64,000 bases of DNA. It comes from Halalkalibacter suaedae (GTDB taxonomy: Bacteria > Bacillota > Bacilli > Bacillales > Bacillaceae_D). Position 1 is the first letter of the stretch, and each line of letters begins with the position of its first letter. The notes under the pieces are model-generated. The model was not told the origin of the DNA, searched no databases, and saw nothing but the letters and a program-made list of their open reading frames with translations. The position numbers and the translations under genes were made by a program. The stretch lies in the NCBI RefSeq assembly GCF_017939705.1, contig NZ_JAGKSQ010000003.1, positions 248,001 to 312,000 on the forward strand. Reading direction: 5' to 3'. Below are positions 34,531-43,855 of this stretch, in pieces.

Positions 34531-34650
34531 TGACTCCACCACCCTCATATCTAGTGTGTCACCTAAAAATGCGGATATACAAAAAGCCGGTGTTAAAACG
34601 TCTTTTTCTCAAATTACTGTAAACACATTTTTAAAAACATTCATGTATGC

Positions 34651-34681
34651 AAAAAAATAAGCCTAGACATATGTCTAGGCC
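34651..34681 (-). terminator. Terminator of sodA
   Basis: The perfect palindrome GCCTAGACATATGTCTAGGC is followed leftward by TTATTTTTTT. A second small hairpin (GTTGAA..TTCAAC) lies between it and the stop. Confidence 0.88.
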
Positions 34682-34710
34682 CCTCAGTTGAAATTTGTTA
34701 CTTCAACTTT

Positions 34711-35319
34711 TTATTTAGCTGCATTGAAACGCTTAGATACTTCATCCCAATTTACAACATTCCAGAATGCATTTATGTAATCTGGACGACGGTTTTGATA
34801 GTTAAGGTAGTAAGCGTGCTCCCATACATCAAGACCTAGAACTGGTGTCTTACCTTCCATAAGTGGAGTATCTTGATTTGGTGTGCTTGTTACAGCAAGC
34901 TTTCCGCCATCAACGATTAACCAAGCCCACCCAGAACCAAAACGATTAGCACCTGCATTAGCAAATTCTTCTTTGAAAGAATCAAAGCTACCGAATGCTT
35001 CATCAATTGCAGCAGCTAGTTCTCCTGTTGGAGCACCACCACCATTTGGGCTAAGGATTTGCCAGAAGAATGTGTGGTTAGCATGACCTCCACCATTGTT
35101 ACGAACAGCTCCACGGATGCTCTCAGGTACAGCGTCAAGATCTGAAACTAATTCTTCAATACTCTTGCTTGCAAGCTCATCATGTCCTTCTAGAGCTGCA
35201 TTTAGCTTAGTGATATACGTGTTATGGTGCTTACCGTGGTGAATGTTCATTGTAGCCTCATCGATATGTGGCTCAAGTGCGTTTGCTGCATAAGGTAATT
35301 GCGGTAGTTCATATGCCAT
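34711..35319 (-). CDS. sodA: Superoxide dismutase [Mn/Fe]
   Basis: Converts superoxide to peroxide and oxygen. All four metal ligands are in place: His27 (NIHHGKHH), His82 ([10 protein letters not shown]), Asp164 and His168 ([12 protein letters not shown]). GGG before His80 and the Gln/Gly pattern fit the Mn form. 202 residues with no signal peptide. It lies between tRNAs and yqgE, as in B. subtilis. An inverted repeat 36-58 bases upstream may be an operator. Confidence 0.97.
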   Translation of the reverse strand: MAYELPQLPYAANALEPHIDEATMNIHHGKHHNTYITKLNAALEGHDELASKSIEELVSDLDAVPESIRGAVRNNGGGHANHTFFWQILSPNGGGAPTGELAAAIDEAFGSFDSFKEEFANAGANRFGSGWAWLIVDGGKLAVTSTPNQDTPLMEGKTPVLGLDVWEHAYYLNYQNRRPDYINAFWNVVNWDEVSKRFNAAK

Positions 35320-35354
35320 GTTAAATCTCCTCCTAAAATAGGTTCAATTTTTTA

Positions 35355-35377
35355 TTTTGGAACATTTTATTCCAAAA
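35355..35377. promoter_or_regulatory. Inverted repeat upstream of sodA, possible operator
   Basis: TTTTGGAA, 7 bases, TTCCAAAA: a perfect 8-7-8 dyad covering a TAAAAT that could be the sodA -10 box. It is not a PerR or Fur consensus. The remaining sequence to 35630 shows no gene. Confidence 0.4.
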
Positions 35378-35629
35378 AGTCTAGACTTAAGAAACAAGAA
35401 TGTTTACTAAGTCTTTCCATTCATACATTACCAAAATTTTCTCATTCTTGCAATGATTAAACCTTATCACAAGACTGGAATAAAGCCTTTTATACTTTAC
35501 CCATCTTCACTAAGGTTTAAACTGAGCTCCTATCTGATAAGAACACATTTATGTTGATAAAGGCTAACGTTTTTGTAAACAGATGTAGATCAAGAGGAAT
35601 TCATCAATTAGGACTTACTAATGAAAACA

Positions 35630-35668
35630 GAAAAAGCCTTTGAGAAATAAATTCTCAAAGGCTTTTTC
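35630..35668 (-). terminator. Terminator of the tRNA cluster
   Basis: AAAAAGCCTTTGAGAA and TTCTCAAAGGCTTTTT pair perfectly across ATAAA; it follows the last tRNA by about 10 bases when read leftward. Confidence 0.9.
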
Positions 35669-35676
35669 TAACATGA

Positions 35677-35766
35677 AGGAGGAAGAGGGATTCGAACCCC
35701 CGCGCGGTTTGACCCGCCTGTCGGTTTTCAAGACCGATCCCTTCAGCCGGACTTGGGTATTCCTCC
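35677..35766 (-). tRNA. tRNA-Ser (UGA)
   Basis: Class II tRNA with GGAGGAA/TTCCTCC acceptor, a long variable arm, and anticodon loop CTTGAAA giving UGA. Length is about 90. CCA is not encoded. It is the last tRNA of the operon. Confidence 0.93.
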
Positions 35767-35776
35767 ATAAGCTTAT

Positions 35777-35853
35777 TGGTGGACCCTGTAGGACTCGAAC
35801 CTACGACCGATCGGTTATGAGCCGACTGCTCTAACCAACTGAGCTAAGGGTCC
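35777..35853 (-). tRNA. tRNA with CAU anticodon, probably tRNA-Ile2
   Basis: Full cloverleaf with GGACCCT acceptor, anticodon loop CTCATAA and CCA encoded. The body resembles Bacillus tRNA-Ile2, whose CAU is changed to lysidine-AU, rather than the elongator Met tRNA next to it. The modification cannot be seen in DNA. Confidence 0.85.
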
Positions 35854-35871
35854 ACACTTTCAAAAAAGAAG

Positions 35872-35945
35872 TAGCGGCGGAGGGAGTCGAACCCACGACC
35901 TCACGGGTATGAACCGTACGCTCTAGCCAGCTGAGCTACACCGCC
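35872..35945 (-). tRNA. tRNA-Met (CAU), elongator
   Basis: GGCGGTG acceptor, anticodon loop TTCATAC, TTCGACT T-loop. The body matches Bacillus elongator Met tRNA. The T-stem GTGGG/CCCTC leaves a U-U mismatch. CCA is not encoded. Confidence 0.92.
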
Positions 35946-35949
35946 ATAA

Positions 35950-36024
35950 TGGCTCCACAGGTAGGACTCGAACCTACGACCGATCGGTTAACAGCCGATA
36001 GCTCTACCACTGAGCTACTGTGGA
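35950..36024 (-). tRNA. tRNA-Asn (GUU)
   Basis: TCCACAG acceptor, anticodon loop CTGTTAA giving GUU, T-loop TTCGAGT, CCA encoded. First tRNA of the Asn-Met-Ile2-Ser operon. Confidence 0.95.
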
Positions 36025-36045
36025 ATAATAAGAAAGACAAGAATT

Positions 36046-36075
36046 ATAATAACATATAACTTGAACATAAGTCAA
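36046..36075 (-). promoter_or_regulatory. Promoter of the tRNA operon
   Basis: Read leftward: TTGACT, 18-base spacer ending in TGT, TATTAT, an extended -10 promoter about 20 bases before tRNA-Asn. Confidence 0.65.
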
Positions 36076-36168
36076 CATATTATTTTATTTGCTTTCAAAA
36101 ACACTGCTTTCCTAAATTAACATAAACATTTGAAATAGACAAGCCTTTTTAAAAAATTAAATTAAAAA

Positions 36169-36405
36169 GAGGCTAGGACATAAGTGATTTAACTAATAGA
36201 AAAATCGAACAATGATAGTTAGCGGACATAAACCGCTCCTGAAATATACTTCGCTTTCCGCGGGAAGCCGGTGAGCCTCCTCGGCTACGCCTGTGGGGTC
36301 TCACCTTTGGCTTTATCATCCCGCAGGAGTCTTCGTATATTTCATCCGCTACGTGATTGCTTTGTTCGGTATTTCAGTTAGACACTTTAGCTATGTCCCA
36401 GTCCC
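36169..36405. repeat. REP-like structured repeat, type B copy 1, with long outer arms
   Basis: A roughly 237-base imperfect inverted repeat. Outer arms: GGACATAAGTG..TAACT..CGAACAA against the reverse complement GGACATA..AAGTG..TAACT..CGAACAAAG. Inner core: CGCTTTCCGCGGG, GTGAGCCTCC, GTCTCACC, CCCGCAGGAGTC. The core recurs at 58842-58968. Its left arm may also end the nptA transcript. No coding frame. Confidence 0.8.
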
Positions 36406-36413
36406 ATAGTATT

Positions 36414-38036
36414 TTAGTATTCCTCGATAACCGCTTCAGCAATATTCACTGAGTGGTCACCAATACGTTCTAAATTACTGACAATATCAACGAAAACAAT
36501 TCCAGCTGCACCAGAACATTTGCCCTCGTTAATACGAAGAATATGTTTCTTTCTTAGCTTGCGTTCCATCTGATCAATCATCTCTTCCTTCTCGATAACA
36601 GAACGAGCCATCTCGACATCAACATGTTCAAGTGCTCGGATTGCTGCTTGAAGTGTTGATAATGTTAACTCACACATTTCTTTTAGATCGTCAATTGCAC
36701 CATCAGTAAGAACAACCTTATTGGCTTTTTGATAATCTTTTAATTCAACAATATTCTCTATATGGTCACCAATTCGCTCGATATCCCTTACTGTATCAAG
36801 GAGCATCGAGTGTAGTCTCGAGTCCTGCTCTGATAATGAACGAGAGGATATTTGGATTAGATAATCAGTGATTTTACGATCTAGATTATTTATTGCTTCT
36901 TCAAACTGAACAGACATTTCTGCATGTTTCTTTTGACCGTTTTCAAGGTAATGACTTACTTCGATAAGCCCTTTTTCGGAAAAGTCAGCCATACGTAGAA
37001 CCTCTTGTTTTGCTTGTCCTAGAGCAATCGCAGGAGAACTTCCAATAAACCTCGGATCAAGATGCTTCGCTTTATATTCAATACTAAATTCTTCACCTGG
37101 CACTAACTTTGTGACGATTATAGCCAACAATGCAATAAACGGCATCTGTATAAGCGTATTGGAAACGTTAAAAATACCATGTGCAAATGCAATTTGCATA
37201 CTTTCATTTAAACCAAGCTCTACCGCCAAGAAACTAACCAGGTTTAGGAAAGGAACAAATAAAACTAAGACAATAACAGTCCCTATCAAATTAAAGATTA
37301 CATGGGTTAATGCAGCACGCTTAGCTGCTACAGAAGCTCCTATTGAGGCAAGAACAGCTGTTATTGTTGTACCGATATTGTCTCCAAATAACACTGGTAA
37401 TGCAGCATCTAGCCCTATTGCTCCTTGTTCATATAATTGTTGTAGCATCCCAATCGATGCACTTGAGCTTTGAACAACCATTGTAAAGAGCGTCCCAATA
37501 AAGACACCTAATAACGGCGATTCACTCATTGAAATCGTTAAATCCGTGAAAGCTTGAAGGCCACGTAATGGCTTCATTCCGTCACCCATTAATTCCAATC
37601 CGTAAAAAAGTGCTCCAAACCCAAAAATAACTTGGCCATAATTATTTATCTTTTTGCTCTTGAAAAAGAAAATAAAAGCAGCACCTACAGCAATAATAGG
37701 TAAAGCATACTGAGAAATTTTAATTCCAATAATGAAAGCTGTTACCGTTGTACCGATATTGGCCCCCATGATAACACCAATTGCCTGCTTTAACGTCATA
37801 AAACCTGCATTAACAAGTCCAATCGTTAAAACCGTTGTTCCCGAACTAGTCTGCAACAAGATCGTAACAAAGAGTCCTGCAATAATCCCCATAATTGGAT
37901 TCGTAGTAAATTTATCAAGCAAATCACGAAGTCGCTCCCCTGCAACCTTCTGTAATCCATCTCCCATAAATTTAATACCAAATAAGAAAATCCCTAGGCC
38001 TCCAAAAAACATGAACAAGAGCGTCTGTAAATCCAC
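36414..38036 (-). CDS. Na+/phosphate cotransporter with PhoU-like domain
   Basis: 540 residues. Two inverted Na/Pi repeats carry the QTSSGTT (about 61-67) and QSSSASI (about 188-194) signatures, with eight or so helices to residue ~310, followed by a cytosolic PhoU-like helical domain (~340-540; DTVRDIERIGDHIENI and VSNLERIGDHSVNIAEA). Expected to take up phosphate driven by Na+. The start is a GTG behind GGATGAGG. Not in the yqg block of B. subtilis; NptA/YqeW-like. The REP-like repeat lies just past its stop. Confidence 0.92.
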   Translation of the reverse strand: MDLQTLLFMFFGGLGIFLFGIKFMGDGLQKVAGERLRDLLDKFTTNPIMGIIAGLFVTILLQTSSGTTVLTIGLVNAGFMTLKQAIGVIMGANIGTTVTAFIIGIKISQYALPIIAVGAAFIFFFKSKKINNYGQVIFGFGALFYGLELMGDGMKPLRGLQAFTDLTISMSESPLLGVFIGTLFTMVVQSSSASIGMLQQLYEQGAIGLDAALPVLFGDNIGTTITAVLASIGASVAAKRAALTHVIFNLIGTVIVLVLFVPFLNLVSFLAVELGLNESMQIAFAHGIFNVSNTLIQMPFIALLAIIVTKLVPGEEFSIEYKAKHLDPRFIGSSPAIALGQAKQEVLRMADFSEKGLIEVSHYLENGQKKHAEMSVQFEEAINNLDRKITDYLIQISSRSLSEQDSRLHSMLLDTVRDIERIGDHIENIVELKDYQKANKVVLTDGAIDDLKEMCELTLSTLQAAIRALEHVDVEMARSVIEKEEMIDQMERKLRKKHILRINEGKCSGAAGIVFVDIVSNLERIGDHSVNIAEAVIEEY

Positions 38037-38284
38037 AAATCCTCATCCCTTCATTTGAAAGTCATGCTAATGTTCCCTCTCTCTTTTTTCGACAAACATC
38101 AACACGGACACCTTGTCTATTATTAAGTATTTACAAAGGTTTTGTAAACAAAAATATCTTAATTTCTTTAATCTTACTTTTAGCAGTTCAATTAAAGTTA
38201 TACTAAATGCTTTGTTTGAAATTGTTAATAGCATTTTATTTGCTAGTTCGATAAAATAAAACATAGTAAAAGAAAGGGGTTCTT

Positions 38285-39061
38285 ATGCATTTTCTTACTT
38301 GGTTTACTAAAAGTCTCTATCAATTAAAAATAATTGCTTACAGCCGTCTACGGCCAATAACTTCCACAATATGGCATATTTTATTTTTAACATTTATTGC
38401 AAGTATCCCTTATTTATTTTCAATAAATACTTTTATTTACTCTGCAGTGAATGATCTTGAACAATCACTCCATAGCGATCTCCCTTCTTTTACAATTGAT
38501 GATGGGGTTCTGCAAATGGATAGCTCGGATGTGTATATCCTTAATCAAAATAGTGACATCGGATTTCTTCTATTCGATCCGACAAACTCTTACACAAATG
38601 AAGACCTTCTTGTGCTTGGTACAGGGATTACCTTTGGGAAAGATCAGCTTCTATATGTAAAAAACGAGCAAATCCAATCGATTCCTTATACACTACTCGG
38701 AATTGAGCAATTGACTACAGCTGAAATCATAGAACGTATCGACCAGTTACAAGGATTCTTACCACTTCTTCTTGGTATTATTACCTTAGGACTATATGTT
38801 GCCCTTGCTGGACTTGCTTTTCTCGGTATTACGATCATTGCAATGTTCAGTTTATTCTTGAGAAGTGGACGCTCACTAGAATATAGACATTTGTGGAATA
38901 TAGCTGCACATGCCATTACATTGCCAACAATTTTGTACTATTGGGTTGATGTTTTACTATTATCGTTACCAAGCATTGTTTATTTTATCGTTTGTTTATT
39001 AGTAATTTACCTTTCAATACGAACCATTCCAAATCGCAAGAATAAAGCGAAAGCTAACTAA
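38285..39061 (+). CDS. yqgB: DUF1189 membrane protein (YqgB-like)
   Basis: A 258-residue protein with an N-terminal helix (36-56), an outside loop of about 100 residues (DLPSFTIDDGVLQMDS) and four C-terminal helices. The start FLTWFTKSLYQLKIIAYSRLR and the TIDDGVL segment are typical of DUF1189. Its position near sodA and yqgE agrees with yqgB of B. subtilis. Function unknown. GAAAGGGG precedes the ATG. Confidence 0.82.
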   Translation: MHFLTWFTKSLYQLKIIAYSRLRPITSTIWHILFLTFIASIPYLFSINTFIYSAVNDLEQSLHSDLPSFTIDDGVLQMDSSDVYILNQNSDIGFLLFDPTNSYTNEDLLVLGTGITFGKDQLLYVKNEQIQSIPYTLLGIEQLTTAEIIERIDQLQGFLPLLLGIITLGLYVALAGLAFLGITIIAMFSLFLRSGRSLEYRHLWNIAAHAITLPTILYYWVDVLLLSLPSIVYFIVCLLVIYLSIRTIPNRKNKAKAN

Positions 39062-39063
39062 AA

Positions 39064-39113
39064 ATTGAAAAAGGGCATTGAAAAAAGTGTAATACCTTTT
39101 TCAATGCCCTTAT
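39064..39113. terminator. Bidirectional terminator between yqgB and the NfeD gene
   Basis: AAGGGCATTGAAAAA and TTTTTCAATGCCCTT pair perfectly around an 11-base loop; A- and T-rich flanks allow use on both strands. Confidence 0.85.
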
Positions 39114-39126
39114 CATTTCATTCATC

Positions 39127-39756
39127 CTATTCTTTCTTCTTAACGACAATTCTCGTTCCATCCACTGCCGAAACAATAACTTCCATATTCGCTTCCAGCC
39201 ATTGACCACCACTTGTTGCACTATATTGCTGACCATTAATTTCTACTGTACCTGTTGGACGAAAAGGACTAATCGTTTTTCCTTCTTCTCCTACAAGACC
39301 AAGGTATTTCTCATTAATTGAATTATAACCAAGCTCTCCTGTTAAACGATCTTTCAGGGTCATTTTCGCCCATAAATTTCTTGAAGGGAAGACTTTTAGA
39401 AAAAGGATGGAACTAAATCCCCCTACTAGAAATCCCATTGAAACAAGTATTCCATATACTAATGTTGGAGCAGGGATCGCCAGTCCAATAATCATCATTA
39501 TTACTCCTAACAGAGCGACTGTTCCGTCCGTAATGACCTTACCATCAATAATAATAAGCAATAGTCCCACTACGTATAGAATAACGACCCAAAGACCAAC
39601 ATCTCCTGTTAAATGAAATGAAAAATAGCATGCCATTATTGCAATCCCTAGTATACCAAAAAGACCCTTTGCTCTAACAAGTAATTCCCCAATCAGAAAC
39701 AATGTCCCTAAAAAGACAACGAGAAACCCTACTGACTCTGAGTTTAACCACTCCAT
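39127..39756 (-). CDS. NfeD family membrane protein
   Basis: About 209 residues: four to five membrane helices to ~125, then a C-terminal OB-fold (VGEEGKTISPFRPTGTVEINGQ, then VIVSAVDGTRIVV), the NfeD layout. NfeD proteins usually act with flotillin/SPFH partners in membrane microdomains; none is adjacent here. The short form lacks the ClpP-like protease domain. AAAGGAGG precedes the ATG at 39756 (39759 is also possible). Confidence 0.85.
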   Translation of the reverse strand: MEWLNSESVGFLVVFLGTLFLIGELLVRAKGLFGILGIAIMACYFSFHLTGDVGLWVVILYVVGLLLIIIDGKVITDGTVALLGVIMMIIGLAIPAPTLVYGILVSMGFLVGGFSSILFLKVFPSRNLWAKMTLKDRLTGELGYNSINEKYLGLVGEEGKTISPFRPTGTVEINGQQYSATSGGQWLEANMEVIVSAVDGTRIVVKKKE

Positions 39757-39830
39757 CATTTGACCTCCTTTATTCGTTATTTCCATATACGCAGGAGAGA
39801 ATCGTTACGTTTCAAATAAATACAAGATCG

Positions 39831-39875
39831 AAAAAAGAGGTTGATTAAGAAATTCTCGAGATTCTGAATCAACCT
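39831..39875 (-). terminator. Terminator of the DUF1002 gene
   Basis: Read leftward, AGGTTGATT and AATCAACCT pair with further inner pairing, then CTTTTTT. Confidence 0.85.
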
Positions 39876-39883
39876 GTTGGATA

Positions 39884-40756
39884 TTAACTAAAGATACCCC
39901 GAATCGAATCAATCAAGCTGTTTATCAAATCAAGAAAACGTTGAATAAACCCTTGAGTTTCCTCACTATTCAAATATTCTCCTAGGTTATCTCTAACCTT
40001 TGTAATTTGATCTTGAACTTGGTCCCAATCAATATTAAGATCCTTCATTCGCATAAATAAAGAAACCAGACCATTTAATTCTTCTTCAGTAAGCGTAATT
40101 CCCATTTCATTTGCAATTCTTTGAATTAACGCTCGTAGATCATCTTCATTTTCCACTGGATTACTCGCAAGCTCTTCTTTAATTCTGTTCATTAGATCAG
40201 TCGCTTCTTCTACACCAATTGAACGACTTAACTCACCAGTTTTGACCATTTCTTCATTTGCGACTTGTTTTTGTTCCTCAGGTATCTCAATATCTGCTGC
40301 AATTTCATATGCTTTGATTAATCCAGTAAGAGCAGCTGTACCTGAAACAGAAATTGGCGAAGTCACGTAAATTTCTGCATCTTCAACACCTGCTGTTATA
40401 AGAGCATTCGCATACATTTCGTCTGAAATCCAATCAATATTGTTTGATTCAACAATAAGACCTGAACCGTTTTCTCCTAGCGTGATCTTAGAAGAGGATA
40501 GTGCATTAGTTCCAATTCGTGCAGCACTAATATAACTACCTAAATACTGATGTTCTTCTTCATTCGTTACATAAATAATATTATTTTCTGCTGTCACGCC
40601 CATTTCTGTCATCAACTGGTTTTTTTGGGCTTCTGTTAAATCTTCACCTAAAGTAACAATGATATCTCCTGGTATTGCATCAGCTAGTACAACTATTGGT
40701 AAGGCTAATGTAAATAACAGTGTTAAGACAATGCACTTTCTTAAGACGCTCTTCAT
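39884..40756 (-). CDS. Secreted DUF1002 protein (YpuA-like)
   Basis: 290 residues with a signal peptide (MKSVLRKCIVLTLLF...VVLADA, cleavage near 26). The mature part has GDIIVTLGEDLTEAQ, a family hallmark, and later ISVSGTAALTGLIKAYE. YpuA-type proteins of this family are cell-surface proteins of unknown role. GGAGTGG precedes the ATG at 40756. It has its own terminator; the upstream MFS gene reads the same way with a 109-base gap. Confidence 0.85.
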   Translation of the reverse strand: MKSVLRKCIVLTLLFTLALPIVVLADAIPGDIIVTLGEDLTEAQKNQLMTEMGVTAENNIIYVTNEEEHQYLGSYISAARIGTNALSSSKITLGENGSGLIVESNNIDWISDEMYANALITAGVEDAEIYVTSPISVSGTAALTGLIKAYEIAADIEIPEEQKQVANEEMVKTGELSRSIGVEEATDLMNRIKEELASNPVENEDDLRALIQRIANEMGITLTEEELNGLVSLFMRMKDLNIDWDQVQDQITKVRDNLGEYLNSEETQGFIQRFLDLINSLIDSIRGIFS

Positions 40757-40865
40757 TAAATCCACTCCTTATTGGCTTGCTTTGGCCATTAAATTAGACG
40801 AAGGCACTACTCATAAAGAAACACTTTTTAAAAGCATAAAAAAAGAGGCTTTGGACTTATTTAAT

Positions 40866-42098
40866 TTAAATATGTGAAAAATTATCTTGACCACACGGCT
40901 TACCAATTGGTAAACATGGCCAACTATATAGCATAATTACCCCATTAAAACATAGTAAAAACAGTGCATTATAAACCATTTGCAAAGTATCCCCAACCCA
41001 GAATCCAAAAATCAGTGGACCAAAAGCAACGCCTAAAAATCGAAACATGGCATAGAACGAAAAGATTCTCCCTCGAAGATAGGGTGTGATAATTGAAGCT
41101 AGAGCTGCATTAGCTGCAGGTAAAAAACTTCCAAAACCACAGCCATATATCATTAACCCTATAATAGCAAGAGCTAGTCCATCTCCTAACAATAAACTCC
41201 CCACAGCAACTATCATTACACATATGCTATAAATCATTATACGCTTGTAGGAATCTTCATTCCCTTTCAAATACCTTCCAGTTAAATAAGAAATTATCGT
41301 TAAACCAAGTAAAGGTAGTGAAAGAATAAGACCTTTAACAAAGGAGTGAGTTATATTAACCTCTTCAACTAAAAAAGAAAAGTAAAATAAAAAACCAAAT
41401 AATAATAGCATGCCGATCCCACCACTTAGAAATATCGGAACAAGCCAACGCCATTGAAGCCTAAACTCGTTCATTAATTGCTTTTTTCTATTACAAGTCT
41501 GTTCCGCTTCTGTTATATCTTCAGCTTGTTCTTGAATAAAAATCATAATTCCTGTCATAGCAAGCACGCTCATGGCTAGTAAAAGGACAAAACTTATTGT
41601 CCATGATACCCCCAATATCACACCACCAATTACCGGACTAATTACCTTACCTATTCCATTGAAGACCTCCATACTACCTAATGCTCTCGTTCGTTGTTCT
41701 CCTTGATATAAATCACTAACCATAGTCATTGCTAGAGGTGTAACAGTCCCTGCCCCAAGCCCTTGGATCACCCTGCCGATCAATAGAAATGGGAAAACAT
41801 CTATAACTAGCATATTGGCAATTGCTGCAATAAAACAACCAAAGGCTATAGTCATTAACCCAAGTAGAGCAACTTTCTTCCTCCCGAAGCGATCAGACAA
41901 GAAACCACCTATTGGCACGAATAGGGCAGCCGGAATAGAAAAACTTGTTAAAAGCCAACCGCTCTCAACAGTTGTTAACATTAAATCATATTGCATCTGG
42001 GGTAGTAGCGGAATAAACATTGAATTTCCAATTGCCATAATAAGTGGAATCATCCCTATAAAGAACAACATATAGAATGGACGAGTGTCTTTCCTCAT
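40866..42098 (-). CDS. MFS transporter, drug/H+ antiporter type
   Basis: About 410 residues and 12 helices. Motif A is clear (GGFLSDRFGRKKV at about 65-77), and GRVIQGLGAG with VISPVIGGVILG matches motif C of antiporters, so export is likely. The substrate is unknown; it could be a drug or lipid. The ATG at 42098 is preferred because AAGGAG stands nine bases upstream. It diverges from yqfZ. Not part of the B. subtilis order here. Confidence 0.88.
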   Translation of the reverse strand: MRKDTRPFYMLFFIGMIPLIMAIGNSMFIPLLPQMQYDLMLTTVESGWLLTSFSIPAALFVPIGGFLSDRFGRKKVALLGLMTIAFGCFIAAIANMLVIDVFPFLLIGRVIQGLGAGTVTPLAMTMVSDLYQGEQRTRALGSMEVFNGIGKVISPVIGGVILGVSWTISFVLLLAMSVLAMTGIMIFIQEQAEDITEAEQTCNRKKQLMNEFRLQWRWLVPIFLSGGIGMLLLFGFLFYFSFLVEEVNITHSFVKGLILSLPLLGLTIISYLTGRYLKGNEDSYKRIMIYSICVMIVAVGSLLLGDGLALAIIGLMIYGCGFGSFLPAANAALASIITPYLRGRIFSFYAMFRFLGVAFGPLIFGFWVGDTLQMVYNALFLLCFNGVIMLYSWPCLPIGKPCGQDNFSHI

Positions 42099-42207
42099 AC
42101 TATTCACTCCTTCTTAGAAAATAACAAGAAATTTTCTCCAAATCTTGTCATAATCTCGTTGGACAAAACATATACTCTTAACAAAAGGAAGCAAAGGGGA
42201 CAAGTAT

Positions 42208-42564
42208 ATGAAGCGGATTGCCGGGATTTTTATCATTTTAATTTTTTTATATAGCACTTATTATGATCTTACAATTGGTACTTTACCCAGCGAAATCTCA
42301 AAAGCATCCGAGCCGGAAAATGAACAAAAGGTCAGTGTAGAGTCAACTGAGGAGGATACAATGACCGAAGAGCCAATGTCTGAGCCCTTTCAAGCAGTTA
42401 CCGTAGAACCCGGAAATACGGTTCTCTCTATCGTAGAGCACTTACATGAAGGCCCTTACCCTGCCACAATCCAAGACATTATTTATGATTTTAAGGAACT
42501 AAATGGGATTGAACCGGAAGAAATGCAGATTGGTGAGGAGTATTTATTCCCCTTGTACCAGTAA
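42208..42564 (+). CDS. yqfZ: YqfZ-like LysM-domain protein
   Basis: 118 residues: membrane anchor or signal (IAGIFIILIFLYSTYY), an acidic linker, then a divergent LysM domain at ~66-118 (TVEPGNTVLSIVEHL, FKELNGIEPEEMQIGEEYLFPLY). It would bind peptidoglycan from outside. It sits directly upstream of ispG, where B. subtilis also has yqfZ and yqfY (ispG) as neighbours. AAAGGGG precedes the ATG. Confidence 0.8.
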   Translation: MKRIAGIFIILIFLYSTYYDLTIGTLPSEISKASEPENEQKVSVESTEEDTMTEEPMSEPFQAVTVEPGNTVLSIVEHLHEGPYPATIQDIIYDFKELNGIEPEEMQIGEEYLFPLYQ

Positions 42565-42682
42565 ATCTTACTTCACCTAAACATAATCCTTGCCAAACAA
42601 AGAGGGTCATTGATAAAATGAATACAATTCTGTATATAGAATTTGCTGAAGAATTTTCTTCATACAAAGGAGCGATTGGTCA

Positions 42683-43792
42683 ATGACCGAATTAGTACAT
42701 CGTACAAAAACACGTCCTGTGAAGGTCGGCAATTTGACGATTGGTGGAAACAATGAGGTTGTCATTCAAAGTATGACAACAACTAAGACCCATGATGTCG
42801 AAGCAACTGTAGCGGAAATTAAACGTCTTGAAGAAGCAGGATGTCAAGTAGTCAGGGTGGCTTGCCCTGATATGCGAGCAGCTGAAGCAATAGCTGATAT
42901 CAAGGCTCAAATAAATATCCCCCTTGTTGTTGATATCCACTTTGACTATAAGTTAGCTTTGAAAGCAATTGAGGGCGGAGCAGATAAAATTCGAATTAAC
43001 CCAGGTAATATTGGTAAAAGACATAAGGTTGAAGCCGTTGTAAAGGCTGCTAAGGAAAAAGGAATTCCTATTCGAATTGGTGTAAATGCCGGCTCATTAG
43101 AAAAACGAATCATTGAAAAGTATGGCTATCCAACTGCTGATGGTATGGTTGAAAGTGCCTTGCATCATATCCAAATCCTTGAAGAACTCGACTTTCATGA
43201 TATTATCGTATCGATGAAAGCCTCTGATGTTAATTTAGCGATTGAAGCATATGAAAAGGCTGCAAAGGCTTTTGATTATCCTCTACACCTTGGTATTACA
43301 GAATCAGGTACCTTATTCGCTGGTACCATCAAGAGTGCGGCTGGTCTTGGAGCCATCTTAAACATGGGAATCGGTAACACTGTACGAATTTCTTTAAGTG
43401 CTGATCCAGTTGAAGAGGTAAAGGTGGCAAGAGAACTTTTAAAATCATTTGGACTCGCAGCAAATGCCGCTACATTAATTTCCTGTCCGACATGTGGGCG
43501 AATCGAGATTGACTTAATCAGCATTGCTAACGAAGTGGAAGATTATATTGCTACGATCAAAGCACCGATAAAAGTGGCTGTGTTAGGTTGTGCAGTTAAT
43601 GGACCTGGTGAAGCTCGCGAAGCTGATATTGGGATAGCTGGTGCACGTGGCGAAGGCTTATTGTTCCGCAAAGGCGAAATTGTTCGTAAAGTCCCTGAGA
43701 GCATTATGGTTGAAGAATTGAAGAAAGAAATAGATATTATTGCAGAAGAACACTACAAGAAACAACGTGAAGCTGCTGAAACAACCGTATAA
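42683..43792 (+). CDS. ispG: 4-hydroxy-3-methylbut-2-en-1-yl diphosphate synthase (GcpE)
   Basis: Reduces MEcPP to HMBPP in the MEP isoprenoid pathway, using a [4Fe-4S] cluster. Cluster ligands are Cys268 and Cys271 (ISCPTCGR), Cys303 (CAVNGPGE) and Glu310. The N-terminal barrel begins [12 protein letters not shown]. 369 residues, complete. The next enzyme of the pathway, IspH, is also in this window (57735). AAAGGAG precedes the ATG. Confidence 0.97.
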   Translation: MTELVHRTKTRPVKVGNLTIGGNNEVVIQSMTTTKTHDVEATVAEIKRLEEAGCQVVRVACPDMRAAEAIADIKAQINIPLVVDIHFDYKLALKAIEGGADKIRINPGNIGKRHKVEAVVKAAKEKGIPIRIGVNAGSLEKRIIEKYGYPTADGMVESALHHIQILEELDFHDIIVSMKASDVNLAIEAYEKAAKAFDYPLHLGITESGTLFAGTIKSAAGLGAILNMGIGNTVRISLSADPVEEVKVARELLKSFGLAANAATLISCPTCGRIEIDLISIANEVEDYIATIKAPIKVAVLGCAVNGPGEAREADIGIAGARGEGLLFRKGEIVRKVPESIMVEELKKEIDIIAEEHYKKQREAAETTV

Positions 43793-43795
43793 CCT

Positions 43796-43832
43796 TAAAA
43801 AGAGCATAGGCCATAGGCCTATGCTTTTCTTG
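43796..43832. terminator. Terminator after ispG
   Basis: AGCATAGGC and GCCTATGCT form a perfect 9-bp stem with a T-rich tail on the right and an A-rich one on the left, so it may also stop yqfX. Confidence 0.85.
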
Positions 43833-43855
43833 TTCCCCTCTACCCCATTGTTATG

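Noticed and set aside
35640-35834. Rightward frame over tRNA-Ser and tRNA-Ile2
   Set aside because: It consists of tRNA antisense sequence (the familiar EEGFEPPRG false ORF).
40866-42098. Antibiotic-resistance gene on a mobile element
   Set aside because: The MFS carrier lies among chromosomal housekeeping genes without transposase or repeats; the substrate cannot be read from the sequence.
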